Notes under the pieces: model-generated | Seen by the model: only the letters and a program-made list of their open reading frames with translations | What the model was told of the DNA's origin: nothing | Database searches by the model: none | Program-made: the position numbers and the translations under genes | Assembly: GCA_026988515.1 (NCBI GenBank) | Contig: JALSLA010000008.1 | Coordinates: 1 to 64,000 of the forward strand | Source: Helicobacteraceae bacterium | GTDB lineage: Bacteria; Campylobacterota; Campylobacteria; Campylobacterales; Sulfurimonadaceae | Length of the DNA: 64,000 nucleotides | Reading direction: 5' to 3' | Shown here: in pieces, positions 51,730-61,847 of the stretch | Numbering within the stretch: the first letter of the stretch is position 1 | How the letters are laid out: each line of letters begins with the position of its first letter

Positions 51730-53300
51730 TATGTTGCCTCCTTAATGCCAAACCAACGCTTGACGTCTTTATCTTTTGCAATGCGCGACTCCAGCATCTG
51801 GTAGATCCCGTGGGTTCCTAAAATTGCCGTTAACATCGACGCTAAAATACCAATGCTGATGGTAATGGCAAACCCTTTGATAGCACCCGTTCCGTAAGCG
51901 TACAGTACCACCGCGGCAATCAATGTTGTAATGTTGGCATCTAAAATGGCACGCATCGCATTATCATACCCCTGCTCAATGGCTTTGTGAATGGAAACGC
52001 CCTGATAGAGCAGTTCACGAATACGCTCGGAGATAATGACATTCGCATCGACTGCCATCCCGACGGTCAGTACAATACCCGCCATACCCGGCAAGGTCAG
52101 TGTCGCACCGAACAGCGCCATCACGGCCAAAATAATGAACAGGTTGGCAATCAGGGCAATATTGGCAATAATACCCGCGCGTCTGTAATAGACAATCATA
52201 AAGACAATAACCAATACAAAACCACCGATAAGCGCCATCATGCTCGCTTCAATACTGTCAGCACCCAAACTCGGTCCGACAGAGCGTTTTTCCATGACGT
52301 AAATCGGAGCCAATATGGCACCCGAACGCAGTGCAATGGCCAAATCCTGCGCTTCGGCAACACTGTAGTTTCCGCTAATTTGTCCGCTGCCCCCGCCGAT
52401 GCGCTCATTAATATTGGGCGCGGAATAGACTTTACCGTCAAGAACAATGGCCAGACGCTTGCCGACGCTTTTACCGGTAAAATCTCCAAAAATCTGAGCC
52501 CCTTCGGAGTTGAGCGTAAAGTTAATAACCGGACGGTTGTTCTGATCAAAGCCCACTTGAGCATTTGTCAACATTGACCCGTCTAAAATAGGGATTTCAT
52601 TAACCAGATATTTAATTCCCGGATGGGCATTGTCCGGCAAAATCAGATCACCGTACTTTGCCGCTTCGGCATCACTCATTTTATCGACTCGTGCGGCACG
52701 CTCTTCATCAACCGCCATTAAATCCAGTTTCGCTGCACGTGAAATAAGCTCACGGGCACGCTTTTCATCGTCTTGACTCTTAATACCCGGCAGTTGCACC
52801 AGAATTTTTTCAGCACCCTGACGGGCAACGGTCGGTTCTGCCAGTCCGAACTGATCCAGACGGTTGCGTATCACCTCAATCGCCTGATCGATCGCCTGTT
52901 TTTGCGTCAAAATAACATTTTCCGGCGTTAATGCAATGGAAAATTTCAAGCCGTTTTGCTGAATCGCAATCCCTTCAATCTCGTTAAAAAATTCTTGAAT
53001 ATGCGGAATATCATCCTCATCTAAAAGAGTGATTGATACGGTATCGTCATCAATGCCGATCTCCTCAAACAAAATATCATTTTTTTCAGAGAAATGCTTG
53101 ATACTCGATGCGATCGATTTAATTTTGGAGTTGACTGCTTCTTCGGTTTTAACACCCAAAAGCATATGCAACCCACCTTGAAGATCCAGCCCTAAATTGA
53201 CCTTGGCACCCTCTTTCATCTGTAACAGAGACGGTACTGAAAAAACGACTCCGAAAATGATGGCCAGCGCAAAGATTACAACACGAAAATTAAGCTTCAT
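51729..53300 (-). CDS. secD: protein translocase subunit SecD
   Basis: VNLGLDLQGGLHMLLGV; LPGMAGIVLTVGMAVDANVIISERIREL; ORF track extends to 53354, Met at 53300 preferred. Confidence 0.97.
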   Translation of the reverse strand: MKLNFRVVIFALAIIFGVVFSVPSLLQMKEGAKVNLGLDLQGGLHMLLGVKTEEAVNSKIKSIASSIKHFSEKNDILFEEIGIDDDTVSITLLDEDDIPHIQEFFNEIEGIAIQQNGLKFSIALTPENVILTQKQAIDQAIEVIRNRLDQFGLAEPTVARQGAEKILVQLPGIKSQDDEKRARELISRAAKLDLMAVDEERAARVDKMSDAEAAKYGDLILPDNAHPGIKYLVNEIPILDGSMLTNAQVGFDQNNRPVINFTLNSEGAQIFGDFTGKSVGKRLAIVLDGKVYSAPNINERIGGGSGQISGNYSVAEAQDLAIALRSGAILAPIYVMEKRSVGPSLGADSIEASMMALIGGFVLVIVFMIVYYRRAGIIANIALIANLFIILAVMALFGATLTLPGMAGIVLTVGMAVDANVIISERIRELLYQGVSIHKAIEQGYDNAMRAILDANITTLIAAVVLYAYGTGAIKGFAITISIGILASMLTAILGTHGIYQMLESRIAKDKDVKRWFGIKEAT

Positions 53301-53556
53301 CCCCGTACTTTCTGTTAATGGCATCTTTGACAAGTTTGACTTCAGTACTCTCATTTATTCTGGCAACAAAAAACTCTTCTTCGACTTTTCGCACTTCGGC
53401 AATGAGTCCCCCCGTTGTGACAATCTTGTCGCCTTTTTTAAGTGCTTCAATCATCTCTTGATGCTTCTTTTGCTGTTGCTGTTGCGGTCGAATGATTATG
53501 AAATACATAATCGCCAGTAGAATAATAAATGGGAATAGCTGTGCTAAAATTTCCAT
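53290..53556 (-). CDS. yajC: preprotein translocase subunit YajC
   Basis: MEILAQLFPFIILLAIMYFIIIRPQQQQQKKHQEMIEALKKGDKIVTTGG. Confidence 0.95.
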   Translation of the reverse strand: MEILAQLFPFIILLAIMYFIIIRPQQQQQKKHQEMIEALKKGDKIVTTGGLIAEVRKVEEEFFVARINESTEVKLVKDAINRKYGDEA

Positions 53557-53626
53557 GTAATGACATCCTTTAATAAAATTACGTGCATTATACTCAAAGA
53601 AGGGTAAAAAAAGTATAATATACCTC

Positions 53627-54862
53627 ATGCAATCAATTTATAAACCACTTCGCTCACTGCCGCCCTTTTTTCAAGACCTTGCTATGTCATGGCTTGTTGC
53701 ACTGCTTTTTTCCTTATCGCTCTATTTGGAACATTTCGGTTACACCCTTACACTCATTAATTCACTTGCGGGACTGGGTGTTTTTTACCTGCTGCTCCAT
53801 ATCAATCGCCGTACTCTGGTGCTAAGCGGGTTTTTTATCGGCCTGCTCTGGTTCTACTGGATCGGATTTAGTTTTCAGTACTATAACGTCTCGTGGATGG
53901 TGCCGATTGTCAGCATCGGCTTTGGTCTGGTCTATGCTCTTTTTTTTGGGATAATTTCTCTTAGCCATAACATTATATTGCGCGCTTTAATCATCGTTGC
54001 GCTTACTTTTGTCGAACCCTTTGATTTTAACTGGATGCAATTTGAACTGCTCTTCGTCAACAGCTATTTTGGTGTGTTGAAATGGCAATTTATTCTCATT
54101 ATTGCTGCTCTGGCACTCTTTTCTACATGTAAATCAGTCTGGAGATACGGGGCTGTTGTTCTGTTGCTCGGAGCGCTGTCGTTTCACACTTCGGACAAAG
54201 CACTTCCAAATCTTACCATCAAGCTGGTGCCGATGACACTTCCTCAAGAGTTAAAATGGCAACCGCAGATGCGAGAGAAAATTCTTGCTTATAACTTCAA
54301 TGCCATCAACAACGCCATTGCAAACCGTTACGATATGGTCGTACTAAGCGAATCTGCCTTTCCGCTCTTTTTAAATCACGAACCCCGTCTCATTGAAAAG
54401 CTGCAACGCCTCTCTGAAGACATTGTCATTGTTACCGGTGCTTTAGAAGAGCTCCATCATCAGAACTACAACGTGACGTACATCTTCAATCAATCCAACA
54501 TTACCATTGCCAAAAAGATGGTACTGGTGCCTTTTGGCGAGTACATTCCGTTGCCAAAATTCATGCGTGAATATGTCAACAAAACGTTTTTTGACGGAGC
54601 GTCAGATTATCTCAGCGCCGACGCTCCTACCGATTTTACCGTTAAAGGCATTACGTTTCGCAATGCTATCTGCTATGAGGCAACCTGCGAAGAGCTCTAT
54701 GCAGGGAATCCTCAATATCTCATTGCCATGAGCAACAATGCATGGTTTGCACCCTCCATTGAGCCAACCCTACAAAAACTACTGATGCAGTACTATGCAC
54801 GAAAACATCACACCGTTATCTTTCATGCCGCTAACATGGGCGGTACGGGAGTGATTCAATGA
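53627..54862 (+). CDS. lnt: apolipoprotein N-acyltransferase-like
   Basis: Multi-TM, nitrilase-like: VVLSESAFPLF, VPFGEYIPLP, NAICYEATCEE, MSNNAWF. Confidence 0.88.
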   Translation: MQSIYKPLRSLPPFFQDLAMSWLVALLFSLSLYLEHFGYTLTLINSLAGLGVFYLLLHINRRTLVLSGFFIGLLWFYWIGFSFQYYNVSWMVPIVSIGFGLVYALFFGIISLSHNIILRALIIVALTFVEPFDFNWMQFELLFVNSYFGVLKWQFILIIAALALFSTCKSVWRYGAVVLLLGALSFHTSDKALPNLTIKLVPMTLPQELKWQPQMREKILAYNFNAINNAIANRYDMVVLSESAFPLFLNHEPRLIEKLQRLSEDIVIVTGALEELHHQNYNVTYIFNQSNITIAKKMVLVPFGEYIPLPKFMREYVNKTFFDGASDYLSADAPTDFTVKGITFRNAICYEATCEELYAGNPQYLIAMSNNAWFAPSIEPTLQKLLMQYYARKHHTVIFHAANMGGTGVIQ

Positions 54863-55434
54863 GTCTGCTCTTAGAGACGTTAAAAGCAGTTGATGGCACC
54901 GTTTTACATGTAAATTACCATCAAAGACGCCTGGAATACTCTTTAACGCAATTGGGAGTGTTAACGAAGCACTGTCTTGAAGCATCTCTAAAACCGCCGC
55001 AACACGGCGTTTACCGCTGTCGTGTTGTCTATAATGCAACAGATATGACTATTGAGTACCTCCCTTACCGACAACGGACACTAAGATCACTGAAAATTGT
55101 AGAAGCCGATACCTTGGAATATGCTCTGAAATATGTTGATCGTACGGCACTGAACCAACTCTTTGAGCAGCGTGAATGCTGCGATGATGTTGCCATTATT
55201 AAAAACGGTTATCTTACTGACACAACTCTCGCCAACATTGCCCTGTTTAACGGAAAACGGTGGTACACTCCAAAACAGCCGCTCCTGTACGGTACAACCC
55301 GTCAAAGACTTCTTGATCATCACAAACTCATCGAGCGGGATATTCCTGTTCATACAATTCGTGATTATGAAAAATGTGCCGTTTTCAACGCTATGATTGG
55401 GTTTGTTGAGCTAGAAAATGGTATAATTTTTTAA
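54859..55434 (+). CDS. class IV aminotransferase family (aminodeoxychorismate lyase-like)
   Basis: LLETLKAVDGTVLHVNYHQRRLEYSL; KNGYLTDTTLANIALFNGKRWYTPKQPLLYGTTRQRLL. Confidence 0.75.
   Translation: MSLLLETLKAVDGTVLHVNYHQRRLEYSLTQLGVLTKHCLEASLKPPQHGVYRCRVVYNATDMTIEYLPYRQRTLRSLKIVEADTLEYALKYVDRTALNQLFEQRECCDDVAIIKNGYLTDTTLANIALFNGKRWYTPKQPLLYGTTRQRLLDHHKLIERDIPVHTIRDYEKCAVFNAMIGFVELENGIIF
54903..54914. repeat. TTTACATGTAAA palindrome (in class IV aminotransferase)
   Basis: Exact 12-mer. Confidence 0.9.
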
Positions 55435-55455
55435 GATTGATACCAGAGGAACAGT

Positions 55456-55911
55456 ATGTTAATTGATATGATCAAAAATGACAGCTTTGCATCGTTAATG
55501 CATAAACATATCGAAGAGGTGCTCTTCTATATGTTTGAACACCATCAACATTTTGGCATCTTATGTAAAATTGATCATGTTACATTCGATCCGCCGCTAC
55601 CGGAGCATATCAGCAGTGAATTCCGCCAAATGACCCTGTTTTTTCTTGCGGGCTATACTTTTGAAAGTGCACGACTTGAATCAGGGTATCTCTCATTTGA
55701 AGCCGGATTCGGTAGTGAGAATATTGGCAGCGTTGTCACCCTGCCGTTGCTTGGAATCATGCAAATTATTGTCGATGAAACCCCAGTTTTTGTCAACTTG
55801 GCTCCGGTAAAAGAGCAACAAAAAGAGGTGAAAGAGACACCCAAGGGTATTAATAACTCCATGGCATCATTTCTCTCCAATCCGGAAAACAAGAAATTTA
55901 TTAAAAAATAG
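55456..55911 (+). CDS. conserved hypothetical protein
   Basis: Intact 151-aa ORF downstream of the aminotransferase. Confidence 0.65.
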   Translation: MLIDMIKNDSFASLMHKHIEEVLFYMFEHHQHFGILCKIDHVTFDPPLPEHISSEFRQMTLFFLAGYTFESARLESGYLSFEAGFGSENIGSVVTLPLLGIMQIIVDETPVFVNLAPVKEQQKEVKETPKGINNSMASFLSNPENKKFIKK

Positions 55912-55913
55912 CG

Positions 55914-57146
55914 CTACTCAAAAAAACGGACTGTTTCGTTCTTAATCACATAATGAATATTGAGTTTTTCCGAATACTGAAACGTACCGTTGTCCCGAAC
56001 ACCGGCAAGTTTATAGACGGCATCGGTATGTATACCCACGACAATCCAGTCAAACTTTGTTGATCCGTCCCCGTCAATATCGGATCCGAGATAGATCATC
56101 TTCCATTGCGGAATCAGCGTAATACCGTAAACTTCTTTCCATCCGAACAGATCATTCTCACTCGGCGCCCTGCCCTGAAGTTGAAACATCTCTCCCTCTG
56201 CGGTTTGATAAACCCAGTCAAAGGCTGAAGGTACATTCTCGAAGTCATGCTGCCCAAATGTTCCGTCTACCGTGTAAGAACCTCGGTTTTTCAGTAACTC
56301 TTCCAAAGGCACTGCCCGCTTTAACGATCCCGTATATCCTTCGATCCAAGCCACATAGTTCTGTACTTTGGTATAGATTCCCGGGTAATTTGCTGCGCCG
56401 CACATCTGATCTTCCGAACCGCCGAAACTTACAATGCCGGCAAGGTCGTACGTACCGTTTTTAGGAACAATAAGCGGTCCGCCGCTGTCGCCTTGACAGC
56501 TGTCCTTGCTACCGTCCATATAGCCGGCACAAAACATATTGGCAGTCAGGTCAATACCGTCAGAACGGTATGAACGACTGCATTGGGAAAAATCAATAAT
56601 TCTAAGATCAACTTCCATGAGCTCTTCGGGAAATACGGCATCTGTTGTTGACATATTTCCCCATCCCGCTACAAACGACAGCTCGCCGGCATAAAGATCA
56701 TCACCGCGATCAATACTGGCAGGATTAACGGCAGTTACCGGTGACGAGAGTTTCAAGAGTGCAATATCGTTATCGACACTGTACGTATTGTAAGCGGGAT
56801 GCCGAATCACTTCTTTGACACGCACAACCTGCTCGGGAGTATTGAGATTGTAACTCCCCGACATGACCGACAAGAACGGTGCAGGTACCGTTGTATCACT
56901 CTCGGTGGTAATACAGTGCGCCGCCGTTAATGCCCATTGCGGAGCAATCAGTGATGCACCGCAAATATGTTCGCCATATTGACGCAGTGAAAGAATCCAC
57001 TCCCATTTATTGCTCTGAGAATCTGCTTTTTCACCGTTAATAATGCGAAGATTCACAGCCTCACGAGCCATCATACTACTGCTCAACAGCAACAGTCCGA
57101 CTGCTAAAGATATGTTGTTCACCGTAATGTCCTTAATAAAATACAA
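55914..57146 (-). CDS. secreted trypsin-like serine protease (S1A)
   Basis: RIINGEKA, WALTAAHC, DNDIALLKL, DSCQGDSGGPL; about 150-aa C-terminal extension. Confidence 0.93.
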   Translation of the reverse strand: MYFIKDITVNNISLAVGLLLLSSSMMAREAVNLRIINGEKADSQSNKWEWILSLRQYGEHICGASLIAPQWALTAAHCITTESDTTVPAPFLSVMSGSYNLNTPEQVVRVKEVIRHPAYNTYSVDNDIALLKLSSPVTAVNPASIDRGDDLYAGELSFVAGWGNMSTTDAVFPEELMEVDLRIIDFSQCSRSYRSDGIDLTANMFCAGYMDGSKDSCQGDSGGPLIVPKNGTYDLAGIVSFGGSEDQMCGAANYPGIYTKVQNYVAWIEGYTGSLKRAVPLEELLKNRGSYTVDGTFGQHDFENVPSAFDWVYQTAEGEMFQLQGRAPSENDLFGWKEVYGITLIPQWKMIYLGSDIDGDGSTKFDWIVVGIHTDAVYKLAGVRDNGTFQYSEKLNIHYVIKNETVRFFE

Positions 57147-57148
57147 TG

Positions 57149-58048
57149 TTAAGCTTTTATGGTTAGTAGATAATTAACGACATTGTCGACAAATGCATCG
57201 TGTTTACGCTCTTTCAAGTAAGCAATATAGAGTTTTCGCACAATTTTATGGTTTTTTATACGCGCTTCAAAGAGCCGCCCCGAAGCCACCTCATCAGCAA
57301 TCACATGACGTGACATAATCGAAACAACCGGACGCGCAGCATCTTTAGGTGAGTGCATTACCGTCTCTTTAATGGCTGTAGGACTTGAAAGGACGCCAAT
57401 CACGTTAAAATCGTTACAGGCGACATTAATCTCTTCAAATACTTCTGCCGCCAATCGACGGGTATGTGATTCCGGCTCTCTGCAGATCCAGTCAAAATTA
57501 AAAAGATACTCCCCTTTCACCTGTTTTGGAATGGGTTGATTGGAAAAAATCACCATCTCGTCTTCGATCCATTCTCTATAAATAATGCCGTCACGGAAAA
57601 TGGGCGATTCAATCAGTGCCATATCAATTTTTTTGTCTTGCAGATCGTCCAACACCTCTTTTGAAAGACTGACATTAAGATGTACTTCATTGTCTATTTT
57701 ACTTTTAATACCGCCTAAATAGCTTGGTAACAGATAGTTGCCGATCGAAAACGATGCTCCCATAATAAACGTAAATTCTTTATTAATAATTTTAAGCAGT
57801 TCTTTTTCACTCGCACCGATTGCCTTTTCAAGTTTTTGTGCAATGCGGTAGAGATCTTCACCCTCTTTCGTCAGACGAATACCGTTCTTCTTACGATCGA
57901 CAATTTTGGTGTCGAGATACTCTTCAATAAATTTAATCTGCTGGGTTACGGCAGGCTGAGATATTCCCAGTTTTGATGACGCTTTAGAAAAGCTCTTCTC
58001 TTTAATAACCGTCAAAAAGGTGTGCAGTTTAGCAAAATCCTTAAGCAT
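57149..58048 (-). CDS. LysR family transcriptional regulator
   Basis: LHTFLTVIKEKSFSKASSKLGISQPAVTQQIKFIEEYLDTKIVDR. Confidence 0.93.
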   Translation of the reverse strand: MLKDFAKLHTFLTVIKEKSFSKASSKLGISQPAVTQQIKFIEEYLDTKIVDRKKNGIRLTKEGEDLYRIAQKLEKAIGASEKELLKIINKEFTFIMGASFSIGNYLLPSYLGGIKSKIDNEVHLNVSLSKEVLDDLQDKKIDMALIESPIFRDGIIYREWIEDEMVIFSNQPIPKQVKGEYLFNFDWICREPESHTRRLAAEVFEEINVACNDFNVIGVLSSPTAIKETVMHSPKDAARPVVSIMSRHVIADEVASGRLFEARIKNHKIVRKLYIAYLKERKHDAFVDNVVNYLLTIKA

Positions 58049-58177
58049 TATAATTCCTATAAGTTAGTTTAATAGAATAATTATAACTCATAATTATACT
58101 CAATGCAATAGTATTGTAACAATTTCTCATTTTTAGCTATAATATTCACTATATATGTTGTGAAAAGTAGTTTGAAA

Positions 58178-60229
58178 ATGGAACATGAGATTTTTAAAGA
58201 TTTAAATGAAGCCCAGAAACAGGCGGTAAAGCAAATTGACGGTCCGTTGCTGATACTCGCCGGTGCCGGTAGCGGTAAAACAAAAACCATTACTTCACGC
58301 CTTGCCTACCTAATTGAAGAGGTGGGCGTACCGCCGTCACAAACCTTAACATTGACCTTTACCAACAAAGCGGCCAGAGAGATGCGTGAACGCGCCTTAA
58401 AAATGATTTCTACAAGCTCATACCCGCCACTTTTGTGTACGTTTCATAAGTTTGGTCTACTCTTTTTAAAATTTCATATTCATCGTCTCAACCGCGAAAA
58501 CAACTTTGTCGTCATCGACAATGACGACCGTAAACGTATTATTAAAAAGATCAACTCTGACATACCTACCGCACTCATCGGCAGTGAAATATCGCGCTAT
58601 AAAAACTCTTTGATTACACCGACAGAAGCGTATGCACAGGCCGAGTTGAAAAATTACAAACAAATTGCCAAAATTTATGAAGAGTACGAACTCTATCTGC
58701 TGGAAAACAATCTGGTAGACTTTGATGATCTCTTGGCATTAACCTATAAAATATTAGACAACAATGAGGATCTGGCCCGTACAACCAGCAATAAATACCG
58801 CTATATTATGATTGATGAGTATCAAGATACCAATGAGATTCAACTCAAACTCCTTCAAAAACTCTGTTGTACGCACAATAATATCTGCGTTGTCGGTGAT
58901 GATGATCAGAGTATTTACGGATGGCGCGGTGCCCATATTCGCAACATTTTAGAATTTAATCAAGATTTTACCAATGCGCATATTGTCAAGTTGGAAAAAA
59001 ACTACCGCTCGACGCAGAACATTTTAAATGTTGCCAATGCACTGATTGAACACAATCGTAGCCGGCTGGGAAAAAAACTTGAATCAACCCGACATGAAGG
59101 GCGTGATGTCATTACCATTAAATCCGATCATGAAAATGAAGAGTCTAAAAAAATTGCCGCCTATATTACCGAACTGCTTAACTCCGGTGAACGGGCCAGT
59201 GACATTGCCGTACTGTATCGTATCAATGCCTTGAGTCGCTCTTTGGAAGAGGGGCTCAATCGAGCGGGAATCTCATACCGTTTAGTCGGTGGACTCCGTT
59301 TTTATGACCGTGCTGAAATTAAAGATATGATTAGCTATTTGCGTGTTATTACCAATCATCATGACAATTTCTCCATCAAACGTATCATTAACAAACCTAA
59401 ACGCGGTATCGGAAAAGCAACGGTGGAAAAACTTGAGTTAGAATCCATCTCCCGCGAAACTTCTATGTTTAATCTTATTTGCTCCCTCTCCATAGCGGAG
59501 CTAGAAGCCATTGTACGTAAAAAAAATGCGGCAACCCTTAAAACATTCGTAGCAAACATTGAAGCCGTTACTGCCGTTGCCAACGTCTCCACTTATGAGT
59601 TCATTGATGCCCTTGAAGACACTTTTTCTATTAGAGACATTTATGCCAATACTCCCGATGCCTTTGAAAAAACCGCCAATATTGATGAATTTTACGGGAT
59701 GTTTCGAGATTTTGTCATTGCCAATCCCGAAGCCGGTTTAGATGAATTTTTAAACGACATTACCCTGCAAAGCGAACAAGATGACATTGAGGGTGAGAGT
59801 ATCTATATTATGAGCATACACGCCTCTAAAGGACTGGAATTCAAACATACTTTTATTATTGGCATGGAAGAGGGTTTTTTACCCCTGTTGGGCGATGGCA
59901 GCAATATTGAAGAGGAGCGGCGACTCGGTTATGTCGCATTTACACGTGCAAAAGACACCTTGACCCTCTCTCATGTTTCAAGTCGTTTTTATAAAGGACG
60001 TCGTACCGATTTACAAAAAAGCCGTTTCTTTAACGAAGCAGGTCTTTGTGAAGGCTCCCTCAAACTGGAACAAAATACCGCTTTTAAAAAGGGGGATCTG
60101 GTGCGTCACAAAATTTTTGGTGCCGGCCGTATTGTCGGGGTAAGTAAATCGGGTCGTGAATTTAAACTCTCCATCAATTTTGGCGGCAACAAACGTGATA
60201 TTCTCGCCTCTTTTGTTGAACGACTTTAG
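58178..60229 (+). CDS. UvrD/Rep family DNA helicase
   Basis: LNEAQKQAV; ILAGAGSGKTKTITSRLAYL; VVGDDDQSIYGWRGAHIRNILEF; ORF track start 58160. Confidence 0.95.
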   Translation: MEHEIFKDLNEAQKQAVKQIDGPLLILAGAGSGKTKTITSRLAYLIEEVGVPPSQTLTLTFTNKAAREMRERALKMISTSSYPPLLCTFHKFGLLFLKFHIHRLNRENNFVVIDNDDRKRIIKKINSDIPTALIGSEISRYKNSLITPTEAYAQAELKNYKQIAKIYEEYELYLLENNLVDFDDLLALTYKILDNNEDLARTTSNKYRYIMIDEYQDTNEIQLKLLQKLCCTHNNICVVGDDDQSIYGWRGAHIRNILEFNQDFTNAHIVKLEKNYRSTQNILNVANALIEHNRSRLGKKLESTRHEGRDVITIKSDHENEESKKIAAYITELLNSGERASDIAVLYRINALSRSLEEGLNRAGISYRLVGGLRFYDRAEIKDMISYLRVITNHHDNFSIKRIINKPKRGIGKATVEKLELESISRETSMFNLICSLSIAELEAIVRKKNAATLKTFVANIEAVTAVANVSTYEFIDALEDTFSIRDIYANTPDAFEKTANIDEFYGMFRDFVIANPEAGLDEFLNDITLQSEQDDIEGESIYIMSIHASKGLEFKHTFIIGMEEGFLPLLGDGSNIEEERRLGYVAFTRAKDTLTLSHVSSRFYKGRRTDLQKSRFFNEAGLCEGSLKLEQNTAFKKGDLVRHKIFGAGRIVGVSKSGREFKLSINFGGNKRDILASFVERL

Positions 60230-60669
60230 AGGTACATGATTTGTGACAGCAGTATCATCACCAGCACCAACGCAAAAGGAAACACATGGCTTTTAAAAAC
60301 CCAGGGATTCATACCGAAAAACTTCTGATTAAACCCGCGAATTCCCAGCCATAACCCTAAAAATGCTTTGACAGAGAGCATGGTTTGAAAATAGCTCAAC
60401 CCCTCACTACCAATCTCTCCAAATACCTGCGTAAACATATAAATACCGGTTCCAACTGCTACCAAAAGCGCATATGGCACCACTTTACGAACATGCATCA
60501 TAATGGCTTCACGTGCTTTTGCAGACTCTTCAGGAGAGAGACTTTGCTGCATTTTAGAGAGAAAGAGATTATCGACAAAAAGAAATCCGCCGTAGATAAA
60601 AACTGCGTAAATATGAACAATATGCACTAATTCGTAAATGATAAGAGTGTCCTTGATTTTTTTTGCCAT
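60226..60669 (-). CDS. four-TM membrane protein of unknown function
   Basis: LVHIVHIYAVFIYGGFLFVDNLFL and further TM segments. Confidence 0.65.
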   Translation of the reverse strand: MAKKIKDTLIIYELVHIVHIYAVFIYGGFLFVDNLFLSKMQQSLSPEESAKAREAIMMHVRKVVPYALLVAVGTGIYMFTQVFGEIGSEGLSYFQTMLSVKAFLGLWLGIRGFNQKFFGMNPWVFKSHVFPFALVLVMILLSQIMYL

Positions 60670-60768
60670 TATAAAACATCATGACAAAGCTAACGTTGAT
60701 ATGCATCAATCTTACCCATTTTTTCGATAAAATAGCATCACTACAATGAAAGGATATGTCAATCCCTT

Positions 60769-61623
60769 ATGCCTGCACACCATCATCCTTCATTAGCGGT
60801 ACACAAGCTTTTTGTTGCCTACAAACCGACGGGCATGAGTTCCAATCAGTTTTTAGGACGCCTGAAACGGCGCTACAAGGTCAAAAAAGCAGGCTACTCC
60901 GGTACCTTGGATCCTTTTGCCAAAGGCGTACTGATTGTCGCATTGGGCAATGCAACACGGCTCTTTCGGTTTTTAAAAAAAACACCAAAAGTCTATCGTG
61001 CCACACTCTGGTTAGGTGCGCACTCTGAAACGTTAGACATTGAAAACGTTACAGCCATTGACACCCTGCCCGTAGTACCTCTTAAAAACATCACCGCAGC
61101 ATTAGCGTCGCTGCAGGGAAGCCTCACCTATATTCCTCCTGATTTTTCAGCAAAAAAAATCAATGGCAAACGTGCCTATGCATTGGCTCGTGAGGGAGAA
61201 ACCGTTACATTGCAACCCATCACTTCTGAAATCCATGCCATACGTCTTATTCACTACTGTCACCCTTTCATAACTTTTGAAGCTACCGTCTCTGAAGGCA
61301 CCTACATACGCTCTTTGGGAAAACTTCTTTGTGAACGTTTGGGGCTTCAGGGAGGGGCATTGAGTGCATTAGAACGTCTGAGTGAAGGGAATTTTCGATA
61401 TAATAACGAACAGTTACTAGAGATCAAAGAATATCTTGATATGCCGCAAAACATCTTCTTAGGAGCGAAAAACGATATGTTACTTGGAAAAAAATTACAT
61501 GTAGATCAATTTCACGTACAAGACCCCTCGCACTACTGGGTTGATCTTGGAGAATGTATCTCTATTATTAAAATTGAAAACAGTGAAGTACTTTATGTAC
61601 TTAACAAGGTGGGCATATGTTAG
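60769..61623 (+). CDS. truB: tRNA pseudouridine synthase B
   Basis: LFVAYKPTGMSSNQFLGRLKR; KAGYSGTLDPFAKGVLIVALGNATRL; GTYIRSLGKLL. Confidence 0.96.
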   Translation: MPAHHHPSLAVHKLFVAYKPTGMSSNQFLGRLKRRYKVKKAGYSGTLDPFAKGVLIVALGNATRLFRFLKKTPKVYRATLWLGAHSETLDIENVTAIDTLPVVPLKNITAALASLQGSLTYIPPDFSAKKINGKRAYALAREGETVTLQPITSEIHAIRLIHYCHPFITFEATVSEGTYIRSLGKLLCERLGLQGGALSALERLSEGNFRYNNEQLLEIKEYLDMPQNIFLGAKNDMLLGKKLHVDQFHVQDPSHYWVDLGECISIIKIENSEVLYVLNKVGIC

Positions 61624-61847
61624 TACTGACACGTAAAGCAAATGATGCCATTGTCATTGGCGACAATATCACCGTTACCGTTATCTCGGTTGAAGGCGGT
61701 GTGGTGAAACTTGGCATTAGTGCGCCTAAAGAGATTAGCATCATCCGATCAGAGCTTCTTCAAGAAGTGGAAAATGCCAATAAGGCAGCATCACATCACG
61801 CTGACGATACAGTTTTAGAAGCATTTTATACAAAGTTCAAACCATGA
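61617..61847 (+). CDS. csrA: carbon storage regulator
   Basis: MLVLTRKANDAIVIGDNITVTVISVEGGVVKLGISAPKEISIIRSE. Confidence 0.97.
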   Translation: MLVLTRKANDAIVIGDNITVTVISVEGGVVKLGISAPKEISIIRSELLQEVENANKAASHHADDTVLEAFYTKFKP

